Shown: positions 1 through 8,001, numbered from the stretch's first letter. The stretch is DNA of 64,000 bases from Microbulbifer sp. TB1203 (GCF_030997045.1 NZ_CP116899.1:1550001-1614000), one strand, 5' to 3'. Notes: generated from the sequence alone by a model not told the origin. Numbers and translations are program-made.

Positions 1-1
1 C

Positions 2-1057
2 CAACTTTATTTTGTGGCCTCCCGCTACCTGTTGCCGGCGAGTCTGGTGCTGCTGACACTCAGTATCGACCTCAAAGCCATTATCAATCTCGGCCCCAAA
101 GCATTGATCCTTTTTCTTACCGGCACGCTGGGCATTGTGATCGGCGGCCCCATTGCGCTGCTGGTCATGTCCACTATTGATCCCGGGATGCTGAACGTCA
201 GCGGCCCGGAAGCGGTCTGGCGCGGTATGACCACCGTTGCCGGCAGCTGGATCGGCGGCGGCGCCAATCAGACGGCAATGAAGGAGATCTTCGGTGTGGG
301 CGACCAGATATTTTCCGCGATGGTGGCGGTAGATGTAATCGTCGCCAATATCTGGATGGCGGTACTGCTGTTCATGGCGGGCAATGCCAAACAGCTGGAC
401 GAGCGTCGCGGAGCCGATACCAGAGCGATCACTGTGCTGCGGGAAAAAGTGGAAACACTGCAGAAAAAGCACGCGCGGATTCCCTCGCTGCCGGACCTGA
501 TGCTGATCGCCGCAGTGGGTTTCGGTATCACCGCCATCGCCCACGCCGCTGCCGATCAGTTGGCACCCTGGTTCCAGGCCAATGCGCCGCAACTGGCACG
601 CTTCAGCTTCACCAGCCAGTTTTTCTGGCTGATTGTTATCGCCACCACCCTGGGGGTCGCCATGGCCTTTTCACCGGCGAAAAAGCTCGAGGGTGCCGGC
701 TCCTCCAAGGTGGGCTCGGTATTTATCTACTTTCTGGTGGCCACAATCGGTACCCATATGGATATCACCGCGCTTAAAGACAGCCCGGAACTGTTCGTGC
801 TGGGGATTATCTGGATGGCGGTACACGCCGGGCTGATGCTGCTGGTGGCCAAACTGATCAAGGCCCCCACTTTCTTTATGGCGGTGGGCAGCCAGGCCAA
901 TGTGGGCGGGGCCGCATCCGCCCCGGTGGTGGCCGCGGCCTTCCACCCCTCGCTGGCGCCGGTGGGCGTACTGCTGGCGGTACTCGGCTATGCACTCGGC
1001 ACCTACGCAGCCTGGTTCTGCGGCCAGCTGCTGCGGGTAGTGGCCGGCGGCGGTTGA
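2..1057 (+). CDS. DUF819 family integral membrane protein (5' partial)
   Basis: This is a multi-pass membrane protein of the DUF819 family, a group with a transporter-like fold whose substrate is not established. The visible part is about 350 residues with at least eight hydrophobic segments, and it contains the glycine-rich stretch GSWIGGGANQTAMKEIFGV (about residues 80-98) that recurs in the family. The reading frame stays open to the left edge, and the residues before the first possible GTG start (position 14) continue the protein smoothly. The gene therefore most likely begins outside the window; family members are about 50 residues longer. It ends shortly before a strong hairpin terminator shared with the convergent cold-shock gene. 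The family assignment rests on sequence resemblance; the function is unknown. Confidence 0.8.
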   Translation, partial: QLYFVASRYLLPASLVLLTLSIDLKAIINLGPKALILFLTGTLGIVIGGPIALLVMSTIDPGMLNVSGPEAVWRGMTTVAGSWIGGGANQTAMKEIFGVGDQIFSAMVAVDVIVANIWMAVLLFMAGNAKQLDERRGADTRAITVLREKVETLQKKHARIPSLPDLMLIAAVGFGITAIAHAAADQLAPWFQANAPQLARFSFTSQFFWLIVIATTLGVAMAFSPAKKLEGAGSSKVGSVFIYFLVATIGTHMDITALKDSPELFVLGIIWMAVHAGLMLLVAKLIKAPTFFMAVGSQANVGGAASAPVVAAAFHPSLAPVGVLLAVLGYALGTYAAWFCGQLLRVVAGGG

Positions 1058-1149
1058 TCTGCATCAATACGCAGCCGGTGGCCACGATCAGTCGGAATTA
1101 AACCGCTATCGATACGGCCCCGGGAGCACTCCTGCATCCAGAGCTTATA

Positions 1150-1186
1150 AAAATCCAGCCAGCGGCGGCACCACTGGCTGGATTTT
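1150..1186. terminator. Bidirectional intrinsic terminator
   Basis: A perfect 13-bp inverted repeat (1150-1162 paired with 1174-1186, core ATCCAGCCAG) encloses an 11-base loop. The stem ends in A residues on the left and T residues on the right, so it can act as a Rho-independent terminator in both directions. It lies between the convergent DUF819 gene and the cold-shock gene. Confidence 0.88.
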
Positions 1187-1213
1187 CAAAGAAGATTTTT
1201 CGGCGGGGAAGGT

Positions 1214-1429
1214 TTATTCGCGAGGAATCACGTCTTCCGCCAGCAGGCCTTTTTCACCCTGTTGCATTTCGAATTCCACCGCCTGGCCTTCGTTCAGGGT
1301 TTTGTAGCCCTCTCCGCGAATACTGCGATAGTGTACAAAGATATCTTCGGTTCCCTCACCACAGGTGATGAAGCCATAGCCTCGAGCATTGTTGAACCAC
1401 TTCACGGTACCTGTAACGCGATCACTCAT
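1214..1429 (-). CDS. Cold-shock domain protein (CspA/CspD family)
   Basis: This 71-residue protein is a single cold-shock domain, a small beta-barrel that binds single-stranded RNA or DNA in the cytoplasm. It begins with the family signature GTVKWFNNARGYGFI, which contains the RNP1-type motif, followed by DIFVHY, which is RNP2. Its length is normal for stand-alone Csp proteins. The start is preceded by a GAGG ribosome-binding site. A long gene-free stretch upstream could hold a structured 5' leader, as many csp mRNAs have. It is monocistronic and ends at the bidirectional terminator. Whether it is cold-induced or, like CspD, stationary-phase linked cannot be told from sequence. Confidence 0.93.
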   Translation of the reverse strand: MSDRVTGTVKWFNNARGYGFITCGEGTEDIFVHYRSIRGEGYKTLNEGQAVEFEMQQGEKGLLAEDVIPRE

Positions 1430-1713
1430 TAAGCCAACCTCATTATTGTTATTGCGTTTACCTCATGTCCAAAGGGGCAAACGCCACCCCATAATCAGCG
1501 GCTCTGCCGCTGTCCTGTACGCCCGCCGGATCGCTCCCGACGAACGTCCTCTGATTCTTAGATAAAATGACGCCAGTGTCCAGATTTCACTGTGAATTTA
1601 ATCCCATGGATTGTGAGTTATGCGCAATATATCACCAAAACAATTCCGTCAAACCCCCTATAACTGACCAATTGTGCTTTTATGGATTTCTTCGCATTGG
1701 TCCGTCCGTTCCA
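1430..1713 (-). other. Gene-free stretch upstream of the cold-shock gene, with leader hairpin
   Basis: These 284 bases separate the cold-shock gene from the end of the MscS gene upstream. A perfect 7-bp stem with a 3-base loop (1496-1512, arms CAGCGGC and GCCGCTG) would lie in a long 5' leader if transcription starts near 1560. No convincing promoter boxes were assigned. A long plus-strand reading frame that crosses this region is the antisense of mscS and is not taken as a gene. Confidence 0.35.
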
Positions 1714-2805
1714 TTATGTGGTCGCCATTTCCGGTACCTCGGCAATATGCAGAGTGGAGGTCGGGAAAGCGCAGGAGGCCCCGTGCCCTTCGATAATCTG
1801 CAGGACCCGCAACAGGATATCCTGCTTGATTTCGTGATAGCGAATCCACTCGGTGGTTTTGGTGAAGGTGTAGATAAAGAAATCCAGCGACGAGGGGGCG
1901 AAACTGTTGAAATTGACAATCAGCGTCTGGTTGCCGTCGATCTCCGGATGTTGCTGCAGCATTTTTTTGACATCGTCGACAATAAACTTCATTCGGGGTG
2001 CATCCTCGTAGCGAATGCCGATGGTTTCATAGATGCGCCGGTTCAGCATGCGCGAGGGATTTTCCACCGCTATCTGGGTAAAAATACCATTGGGAATGTA
2101 CAGTGGCCGCTTGTCGAAGGTGCGGATACGGGTCAACCGCCAACCGATATCCTCCACAGTGCCCTCGATTTCCTTATCGGGCGATCGCACCCAATCCCCC
2201 ACTGCAAACGGCCGGTCGAGATAGACCATCAGGCCGCCGAAGAAATTGGCCAGCAGGTCCTTGGCCGCAAAGCCCACTGCCAGGCCGCCGATGCCGCCGA
2301 AGGCGAGCACGCCACTGACGCTGTAGCCGAGAAACTGCATGATCACTATCACCGCAGTGATCATGATGGAGGCGCGCACCAGCTTGCCCACCGCGCGCAC
2401 AGTAGTGGCGTCCATGGGTTTGCTGATAAAGCGCGGGTCGCGCAGGTTGTACTCCACGTTGCGCGAGAAGCGCAGTGCAAACCAGGTGAATACCAGGATC
2501 AGGCCGATTTCCCGCAGCGGCGTGGCCACGGAAAAGATCTCTGCCCCGGTGGCGACCCCGGCCCGACTCGCGGCCAGGGTCAGGCCCAATAGCCACACCA
2601 GCACCATGCCGGGCGGGTTCAGCGCGCCCACGAGCGCGTCGTCCCAGGGATTGACCGTTTTTTCCGCGCGCCGGGCAAGGCGCTGCACGAAACCCGCCAG
2701 GAGCCAGGCGCTCAGCGCCGTGGCCAGGACAATAAGGAAAATCGCCACGATCCACAGGCGGTTGTCGCCGATCCAGGACAGCAGCATTGCTTTTATCGAT
2801 TCCAC
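1714..2805 (-). CDS. Small-conductance mechanosensitive channel family protein (MscS)
   Basis: This 363-residue inner-membrane protein opens under membrane tension and releases solutes during hypo-osmotic shock. It has an N-terminal hydrophobic helix (about 17-38), further membrane helices (about 65-80 and 95-110), and the pore-lining glycine/alanine-rich helix GGIGGLAVGFAAKDLLANFF (about 169-188). This is followed by the beta-domain signature DRPFAVGDWV and a C-terminal alpha/beta domain. It resembles the YnaI/MscM-sized branch rather than minimal MscS. It is followed upstream by a nagZ gene remnant and the SLC13 gene, and a 12-residue piece matching its AVENPSR segment is duplicated at about 4825-4861. 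The plus-strand frame opposite it is ignored. Confidence 0.93.
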   Translation of the reverse strand: MESIKAMLLSWIGDNRLWIVAIFLIVLATALSAWLLAGFVQRLARRAEKTVNPWDDALVGALNPPGMVLVWLLGLTLAASRAGVATGAEIFSVATPLREIGLILVFTWFALRFSRNVEYNLRDPRFISKPMDATTVRAVGKLVRASIMITAVIVIMQFLGYSVSGVLAFGGIGGLAVGFAAKDLLANFFGGLMVYLDRPFAVGDWVRSPDKEIEGTVEDIGWRLTRIRTFDKRPLYIPNGIFTQIAVENPSRMLNRRIYETIGIRYEDAPRMKFIVDDVKKMLQQHPEIDGNQTLIVNFNSFAPSSLDFFIYTFTKTTEWIRYHEIKQDILLRVLQIIEGHGASCAFPTSTLHIAEVPEMATT

Positions 2806-2845
2806 TTACCTCTACCCCCGATAAATAAATTCCAATCCGTATTTT

Positions 2846-2964
2846 CGAAACCCATCTTGCCACGCAGGATATCCTGCAACCAGAAACGGGAGAAGCCCAC
2901 CGGCCGCTCATCCACCCGGGCGAAGCGGATATGCGCCGGCATCACCGCATCCAGTTCGCCTGCG
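2846..2964 (-). pseudogene. nagZ fragment (remnant between mscS and the SLC13 gene)
   Basis: Read on the minus strand this segment encodes GELDAVMPAHIRF, then RPVGFSRFWLQDILRGKMGF, and then loses homology. This matches residues of the intact NagZ encoded at about 5161-5281 (GELDAIMPAHIRF, QPVGFSRYWLQQVLRGQLGF) with about three quarters identity. It has no start, lacks both ends of the protein and is only about 40 codons long, so it is a relic. The level of divergence means it is not a very recent copy of the neighbouring nagZ. With the mscS fragment at about 4825-4861 it brackets the SLC13 gene. Confidence 0.85.
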
Positions 2965-3000
2965 CGTGGGGACTGGTTGATCGCGATACCAATCCACTGG

Positions 3001-4800
3001 CTACGAAGCGGGCCAGAGCACCGGCGCGAGCACCGCCACCGCGATTCCGAGCAGCAAGGTCAGGGGGGTACCCACGCGCACGAAGTCGGCGAAGCGGTAG
3101 CCGCCGGGTTCGTACACCAACAGGTTTCCGTGATGGCCGATCGGAGTGAGAAACGCGACCACCGCGCCCATGGCCACACTGAAGACCATCGCGGGCGCCG
3201 AGATGTCGAGGAGCGCGGCCATGCCGAGCGCAATCGGTCCCAACAGGATAATCGTCGCGGCGTCGGACAGTATCTGCGTGAAGACCGATGCCGTCAGGAA
3301 CAGGGCCAGCAACACCCACACCGTCGGCCAACTGCTCACCAGGCCCGACAGGCCGCCGGCGAAAAGTGCCGCGGTGCCGGTCTGCTCCATGGCGAGGCCG
3401 AGCGGGATCGCCCCGGCGATGAAGACGAAGATACGGACCTCCACCGCGCCGTAGGCTTGCTTCAACGTCAGGCATCCCGTGGCCACCATCGCCGCCGCGC
3501 CCGCCATAAAGGCGATGGTCACCGGCAGCAGCCCCGTTGTCGCGGCGATGACGCTCGCTGCCGTAATCGATACGGCAAGCCAACCCCTGCGGAGCTCGCG
3601 ATCGCGCGCGGAGAACGGCAATAGCAACAGGAACGAGGGGCTGGCAGCCAGCCGGCTGAGCGCCCGCTGATCGCCCCACAGGACGAGCAGATCCCCACCC
3701 TTCAGTTGCACCTCCGACAACTCCTTGCGCAGGAAGCCGCGCTTGCGCCAAAGGCCGACGACAACCACGCCGTAGGAGGAGAGAAAGTCGACGCTGCGGA
3801 TGCTGCGCCCGACCAGCTCTGAATCGGGCCCCACAACCGCCTGCACGAGACGTTCGCTGCCGAACAGACCCTTGCGCTTCTCGTCCGGAATGACCTCGCC
3901 ATACTGCACGACGGGATACAGCGCGAGTCCATGCTGCTTCTCGAGCCGCGCAAGTTCGTCGGGGCTCGCGCGCACCAGCAACAGATCGCCTGGGGCAATC
4001 TGCTTGCGGCTCCAGGGACGTCTGCGCGATCGCCCGTTGCGCAGCCAGTCGACGACCTGAAAGCGCTCCTCGTGCTCATCGCGGAAGGCCCGCATGGTCT
4101 TGCCACTATGCGGCGAGTCCTCCAGAACAACTATTTCGGTGTAATAGTGCTCCAGTCTGAAACGGTCCTCTTCGGCGGTCGCGCCTTCACGGGTCGGCAG
4201 CAGCCAGCGGCCGAACAGAAGGATGTAGGTGGTCCCGATCAGCGTCAGTACGATTCCGATCGGCGCGATATCGAATATCCCGATGTCGTGCCGCCCGCCG
4301 CGCTCGAGGAGATCGCGCGCCACGAGAAAGGCCGGCGCAGCGATCACCGTAATGGTGGTTCCGAGCGATGCCGCGAAGGCCATCGGCATCATCAGCCGCG
4401 AGACCGGGATCTTCTTCGAGCGATTGAGTCCGAGGATGATCGGCAGCATCATCGCCGTGATCATCAGGTGATGACTGAAAGCCGACATCAGCGCGACCGA
4501 TGGCATGATCACGAGCGTCGCCCGCGATACGTTCTCCCCGGACCACCGGCCGATCCAGCCGCCCAGCCTCTCCGTCAGGCCGGTGTGACTCAGGCCGCCG
4601 GAGAGCACAAACATGGACGCCAGCAATATCGCGGGTTCGCTCGAGAATCCGGACAGCGCCTCCGCGGGGGAGAGCAGTCCGGTAGCCGCCAGCGCGACGA
4701 CGATAAAGACGCCAGTGAGATCGAGACGGATCCATTCCGTCACGAGCAGTACGAGCGCGGCGGCGAGAATGATCAGGAAGAGGAGTTGTTGCTGATCCAT
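3001..4800 (-). CDS. SLC13/DASS-like permease with two central TrkA-C (RCK_C) domains
   Basis: This 599-residue membrane protein has the layout of SLC13-type anion permeases: five or six membrane helices (about 1-205), a cytoplasmic middle with two TrkA-C-like modules (about 215-295 and 310-385, each ending in GDLLLVRA or GDLLVLWG), then a second block of helices (about 400-599). Related proteins move di/tricarboxylates or sulfate. The usual asparagine-rich substrate motifs are altered: SAFSHH replaces the common SAFLNN, TQILSDAA replaces TEIVSNNA, and TPIGHHGN carries an extra histidine. The start has a GAGG ribosome-binding site. It is flanked by relics of nagZ and mscS, so it probably arrived with a rearrangement. 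Substrate is unknown. Confidence 0.87.
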   Translation of the reverse strand: MDQQQLLFLIILAAALVLLVTEWIRLDLTGVFIVVALAATGLLSPAEALSGFSSEPAILLASMFVLSGGLSHTGLTERLGGWIGRWSGENVSRATLVIMPSVALMSAFSHHLMITAMMLPIILGLNRSKKIPVSRLMMPMAFAASLGTTITVIAAPAFLVARDLLERGGRHDIGIFDIAPIGIVLTLIGTTYILLFGRWLLPTREGATAEEDRFRLEHYYTEIVVLEDSPHSGKTMRAFRDEHEERFQVVDWLRNGRSRRRPWSRKQIAPGDLLLVRASPDELARLEKQHGLALYPVVQYGEVIPDEKRKGLFGSERLVQAVVGPDSELVGRSIRSVDFLSSYGVVVVGLWRKRGFLRKELSEVQLKGGDLLVLWGDQRALSRLAASPSFLLLLPFSARDRELRRGWLAVSITAASVIAATTGLLPVTIAFMAGAAAMVATGCLTLKQAYGAVEVRIFVFIAGAIPLGLAMEQTGTAALFAGGLSGLVSSWPTVWVLLALFLTASVFTQILSDAATIILLGPIALGMAALLDISAPAMVFSVAMGAVVAFLTPIGHHGNLLVYEPGGYRFADFVRVGTPLTLLLGIAVAVLAPVLWPAS

Positions 4801-4824
4801 CGAGCCTCGGCCTTCATTGATGCC

Positions 4825-4861
4825 GCGCGAGGGTTTTCCACCGCGATCCGGGTGAAGCGGA
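4825..4861 (-). pseudogene. mscS fragment (12-codon remnant)
   Basis: The minus strand reads IRFTRIAVENPRAA across this short stretch, matching GIFTQIAVENPSRM in the MscS gene (about 2044-2084). At the DNA level the shared core includes GCGAGGG and TTTTCCACCGC. It lies between the SLC13 start and the nagZ stop. On its own it would be weak evidence, but paired with the nagZ fragment on the other side of SLC13 it makes a consistent duplication scar. Confidence 0.62.
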
Positions 4862-4866
4862 TAGCC

Positions 4867-5874
4867 CTATTCCATGCTCGAAGCCAGCCAGCTGCGTGTT
4901 TTCTGCCAGCGCTCGCTGGCCTCCAGCTCCGCCCAGGATTTTATCGCGGGTCTGCCGCGCATACGTTGCAGTCGGTCACTGGACTCGCGCACCGGTGAGA
5001 AACCGTCCAGGGCTTCGAGTATCTCCAGCGCGCCGGCGCGGTTGTTGCAGACCACACCCATGTCGCAGCCGGCGTCCAGGGCCGCGCGTATCCTGGCCCC
5101 GTAGCCACCGGCGGCACCGGCTCCCTCCATGGACAGGTCGTCGCTGAAGATGACTCCATCGAAGCCCAGTTGGCCGCGCAGCACCTGCTGCAGCCAGTAG
5201 CGGGAAAAGCCCACCGGCTGGCTGTCCACCTGCACGAAGCGGATATGGGCGGGCATGATCGCGTCCAGCTCCCCCGCGCCGATGCACTCGATAAAGGGCA
5301 GTGCATCCGAGGCCATTACCTCCTGTAGTGAGCGCTCGTCCTCCGGCAGTTCCTCGTGGCTGTCCTCGAGCACGTGGCCATGGCCGGGGAAGTGCTTGCC
5401 GGTGGTGGCCATACCGGCCTCGTGCATGCCGCGCATAAACGGCCGCACCCGCGCCGCCAACCTGGCCGGATCCGCGCAGAAGCTGCGATCGCCAACGATG
5501 CGGCAATGGTGGTCATCCGCGTCCAGCACCGGGGCGAAGCTGAAGTCCAGGCCCACCGCCAGCAGCTCCGACGCCAGCAACCAGCCCACATCCTCAAGCC
5601 GTTTCGCGTCGGCGCGGGCGGCCAGCGCCTGCATCGAGGGAAGCACGGTAAACTCCCCCTTGAATCGCTGTACCCGGCCGCCCTCCTGGTCCACCGCCAA
5701 CAGCAGCTCCGAACGCTCCGATCGGATATCGGCCACCAGCGCCTCGATCTGCACCCGGTCGCGGAAGTTGCGCGCAAAAAAGATGAGCCCGCCCACCAGC
5801 GGATGCCGCAGCAGCCTGCGGTCCTCCGCAGTCAGCTCCTGGCCTTCAATATCGATCATTACCGGGCCGATCAT
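4867..5874 (-). CDS. nagZ: Beta-N-acetylhexosaminidase NagZ
   Basis: NagZ is a cytoplasmic family GH3 enzyme that removes N-acetylglucosamine from anhydro-muropeptides during peptidoglycan recycling. The 335-residue protein starts MIGPVMIDIEG as expected. It carries RVQRFKG, then the family signature KHFPGHG with its catalytic-loop His, DSHEELP, and the nucleophile region GFDGVIFSDDLSM. The chosen ATG at 5874 is preceded by AGGAG at good spacing; a longer frame extends upstream only because it reads through the repeat element. Position next to psrA matches Pseudomonas gene order. A diverged fragment of the same gene lies at 2846-2964. Confidence 0.96.
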   Translation of the reverse strand: MIGPVMIDIEGQELTAEDRRLLRHPLVGGLIFFARNFRDRVQIEALVADIRSERSELLLAVDQEGGRVQRFKGEFTVLPSMQALAARADAKRLEDVGWLLASELLAVGLDFSFAPVLDADDHHCRIVGDRSFCADPARLAARVRPFMRGMHEAGMATTGKHFPGHGHVLEDSHEELPEDERSLQEVMASDALPFIECIGAGELDAIMPAHIRFVQVDSQPVGFSRYWLQQVLRGQLGFDGVIFSDDLSMEGAGAAGGYGARIRAALDAGCDMGVVCNNRAGALEILEALDGFSPVRESSDRLQRMRGRPAIKSWAELEASERWQKTRSWLASSME

Positions 5875-5890
5875 GGGAACTCCTCTTCTC

Positions 5891-6127
5891 AATGCGGAAT
5901 GCGGAATGATGAATGCGGAATACGCGGGCCTGCTTCGTGCCACGGAACCGCCACCGGCCGCGACCGAGCTCCACGGGCAACCCGAACAACTACGTCTCGC
6001 ATCGGATATCCTTCATTCCGCATTGATGGGACACATCCCTGTGCCCCACCCGCTTCGTGGGCAGCCTTCGGCTGTCCAAATTTGTCCGCATTCCGCATTC
6101 CGCATTCCGCATTCATCATTCCGCATT
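5891..6127. mobile_element. MITE-like repeat element with AATGCGG terminal arrays
   Basis: About 237 bases are bounded by inverted arrays built from AATGCGG and AATGATG units: the left array is at 5891-5921 and the right array, in the opposite orientation, at 6086-6127. A further ATTCCGCATT lies inside at 6013-6022. No transposase is encoded. The right array overlaps the 3' end of psrA, where the repeat sequence encodes the last residues NAE and the TGA stop. A related half-copy lies at 41349-41379 after batBC. The arrangement resembles a non-autonomous element, but no target-site duplication was identified. Confidence 0.6.
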
Positions 6128-6748
6128 CACCTTAAGTATCGCCGCCGCCGCGGGCACCAGCCGGTCCAGGGTTTCCGGAAGGCTGCTCTGGGCGCCGAAA
6201 TCTTCTCTCAGGATAGCCTCGATGGCGTCAAAGCTCGACAGAGTGAATACAGTGGCGCCCAACATGAAGTAGAGGCGCCAGTAGAAGGTCACCGGGTCCA
6301 GGTGCGGCAGCGCCCTCTCCAGCAGGCCGGCGAAGCGGCTGTAGCTGTCGCCGTAGCGGGAGACGATAAAGCGGCGCAGGTGCCCTTGGGATTGGCTATA
6401 GGCCAGCCCCAGCAGCCGCATAAAGCGCTGGGGATCGCGCCCCTCTGCCGCCAGGCTGCCGAGCCCCACCCGGTAGAGACTCTCCAGCAGCTCTTCCACC
6501 GTCAGCCGCTGGCCCGCCGCCTCACGGCGATCCAGTTCGCCGGCGAGACTGGCGGTAAAAGGCGTCAGAAAGCGCTCGAACACTGCCTGGATCAGTTCTT
6601 TTTTTGATCCAAAGTGGTAATTTACTGCGGCGAGGTTGACCCCGGCTGTGCTGGTGATGGTACGCAGGGAGGTTTCGGTGAAGCCGCGCTCGGCAAAGAG
6701 CACCTCAGCGGCGTCCAATATCCGGCCGACCGTATCCGTCTGGCTCAT
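6116..6748 (-). CDS. psrA: TetR-family regulator PsrA
   Basis: PsrA is a long-chain fatty-acid-sensing TetR-type regulator that in Pseudomonas controls beta-oxidation genes and rpoS. The 210-residue protein opens with an HTH domain (RILDAAEVLFAERGF, then TSLRTITSTAGVNLAAVNYH) almost identical in pattern to Pseudomonas PsrA. The C-terminal domain has the matching FMRLLGLAYSQSQGHLR segment. The start at MSQTD (6748) is chosen over an upstream ATG by family alignment. A PsrA-type palindrome lies just upstream at 6770-6781, suggesting autoregulation. It sits between nagZ and lexA as in Pseudomonas. Its last codons and stop are formed by the repeat element at 5891-6127. Confidence 0.93.
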   Translation of the reverse strand: MSQTDTVGRILDAAEVLFAERGFTETSLRTITSTAGVNLAAVNYHFGSKKELIQAVFERFLTPFTASLAGELDRREAAGQRLTVEELLESLYRVGLGSLAAEGRDPQRFMRLLGLAYSQSQGHLRRFIVSRYGDSYSRFAGLLERALPHLDPVTFYWRLYFMLGATVFTLSSFDAIEAILREDFGAQSSLPETLDRLVPAAAAILKVNAE

Positions 6749-6769
6749 AGGAATTCGAACCAACAATTA

Positions 6770-6781
6770 AAACAGTTGTTT
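6770..6781. promoter_or_regulatory. Candidate PsrA operator
   Basis: AAAC, four bases, then GTTT (6770-6781) match the core of the PsrA consensus, in which GAAAC-type and GTTTC-type half-sites are separated by two to four bases. The outer flanking bases are A/T rather than C/G. It lies 22 bases upstream of the psrA start in the divergent promoter region, so autorepression is likely. It may also affect the plus-strand gene at 6880. Confidence 0.6.
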
Positions 6782-6879
6782 AGTGAAAAGGCAGATTAGC
6801 ATATTCCGCGCCAGCAGGCGGTGTTGAACCGGTGGCGCGGACATTAAATTGAAGGGAAGAATCGAGGAGAAGGGTTGCC

Positions 6880-7191
6880 ATGACTCATAAACGACCGGAA
6901 ATTGGCAGTTGGTTCGAGAATATCGACGGCGGCCTGCTGTTCGAAGTGGTCGCGGTGGACGATACCATCGAAGTCCAATACGCCGACGGCACCCTGGATG
7001 AGTTCGACTGGGAACAGTGGCGGGAGATGTCGCTGGTCACGGCGGCAGAGCCGGAGGATGCCAACGCGGCCTTCGGCCTGACTGTGGACGACCAGTCACC
7101 GAATGCGCGGGGCTTCAGCGTGCCGGAGGATACCAACCCTCTCGACCACGTTGAGGGAGAACCTTTCGAGGGGACGGACGAGTCGTCCTGA
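6880..7191 (+). CDS. Conserved hypothetical protein, DUF6763-like
   Basis: This 103-residue acidic protein begins RPEIGSWFENIDGGLLFEVVAVDD, followed by IEVQYADGTLDEFDWEQW. This pattern resembles DUF6763, a small family of unknown function in gammaproteobacteria that looks like a beta-rich Tudor/SH3-type fold. The C-terminal 40 residues are acidic and low in complexity. A GAGGAGAAGG ribosome-binding site precedes the ATG. It is transcribed divergently from psrA. Nothing in the sequence shows its role; the family name is a recollection and should be checked against Pfam. Confidence 0.75.
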   Translation: MTHKRPEIGSWFENIDGGLLFEVVAVDDTIEVQYADGTLDEFDWEQWREMSLVTAAEPEDANAAFGLTVDDQSPNARGFSVPEDTNPLDHVEGEPFEGTDESS

Positions 7192-7228
7192 GGCCCCTTG
7201 CCAAGAGAATGAAAACTGGAGGTTCGTA

Positions 7229-7870
7229 TCACGCCTCCCGCCCCCTGATGTAATCGATAATGATCTCCGCCGCCTCCTCTACAGTATCCACCATGCTGAA
7301 TAAATCCAGGTCCGAGGCGTCAATGCAGCCGCTCTCCAGCACCGTATCCATCAACCAGCCGTGCAATCCAGCCCAATAGCGCTTGCCCACCAGCACGATG
7401 GGAAAGCGCTGCACCTTCTGCGTCTGCACCAGGGTCAGCGCTTCGAACAGTTCGTCCAGGGTGCCGTAGCCCCCGGGCATACCCACAAAACCCACCGCGT
7501 GTTTGACGAACATAAACTTGCGCACAAAGAAGTAGCGGAAGTTGAGGCTGATGTCCTGGTAGGGATTGGCCGCCTGCTCGAAAGGCAGTTCTATGTTGAG
7601 GCCGATGGAGACGCCGCGCTGGGGCAAGGCACCGCGATTGCAGGCCTCCATGATCCCCGGGCCGCCACCGGTCATCACCGGTATACCTTCGGCGGCCAGC
7701 AACTCCCCCAGTCTGACTCCCTGCTGATATTCCGGAGTATCCTCTGTAAAGCGCGCACTGCCGAATACTGTCACGGAACCGGTGAGCGCAATCAGTCGTT
7801 CAATTCCATCCACCAGCTCGGACTGTATCCGCAGTACCCGCCAGGCTTCCGGCATTTTTGCGTCCAGCAT
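7229..7870 (-). CDS. LOG-family (TIGR00730) nucleotide-binding protein
   Basis: The 213-residue protein has the two LOG-family signatures: GGGPGIMEACNRGA (about 89-102) and PGGYGTLDELFEALT (about 149-163). Members of this Rossmann-fold family hydrolyse nucleoside 5'-monophosphates to base and ribose phosphate; plant and some bacterial members activate cytokinins. The general bacterial role may be nucleotide salvage. The start is preceded by AAGGAA. It is transcribed divergently from lexA, sharing the region that holds the two SOS boxes, so some DNA-damage control is possible but unproven. Confidence 0.92.
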   Translation of the reverse strand: MLDAKMPEAWRVLRIQSELVDGIERLIALTGSVTVFGSARFTEDTPEYQQGVRLGELLAAEGIPVMTGGGPGIMEACNRGALPQRGVSIGLNIELPFEQAANPYQDISLNFRYFFVRKFMFVKHAVGFVGMPGGYGTLDELFEALTLVQTQKVQRFPIVLVGKRYWAGLHGWLMDTVLESGCIDASDLDLFSMVDTVEEAAEIIIDYIRGREA

Positions 7871-8001
7871 TTTCTTTCCTTTTATTTGTCGCGTATCTCT
7901 TTCAACCAGCCATTTTCTCCCCTCCTCTACTTATAGCAGCTTAATAGCGACAATGGCGTTGCCGGCCGCCCACCGGCACAAAGATTGCGCAGGAGGCAAA
8001 T

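Noticed and set aside
1567..2592. 341-codon plus-strand reading frame
   Set aside because: It is the antisense of the mscS gene, has no ribosome-binding site and no family resemblance; high-GC coding DNA often leaves the opposite frame open.
6086..6127. AATGCGG tandem units considered as a CRISPR array
   Set aside because: The units are 7 bases with no spacers and occur as inverted arrays; there are no cas genes.
5255..6607. 450-codon plus-strand reading frame across nagZ, the repeat element and psrA
   Set aside because: It runs antisense through two conserved genes and a repeat; the Ser/Ala-rich translation has no similarity to known proteins.
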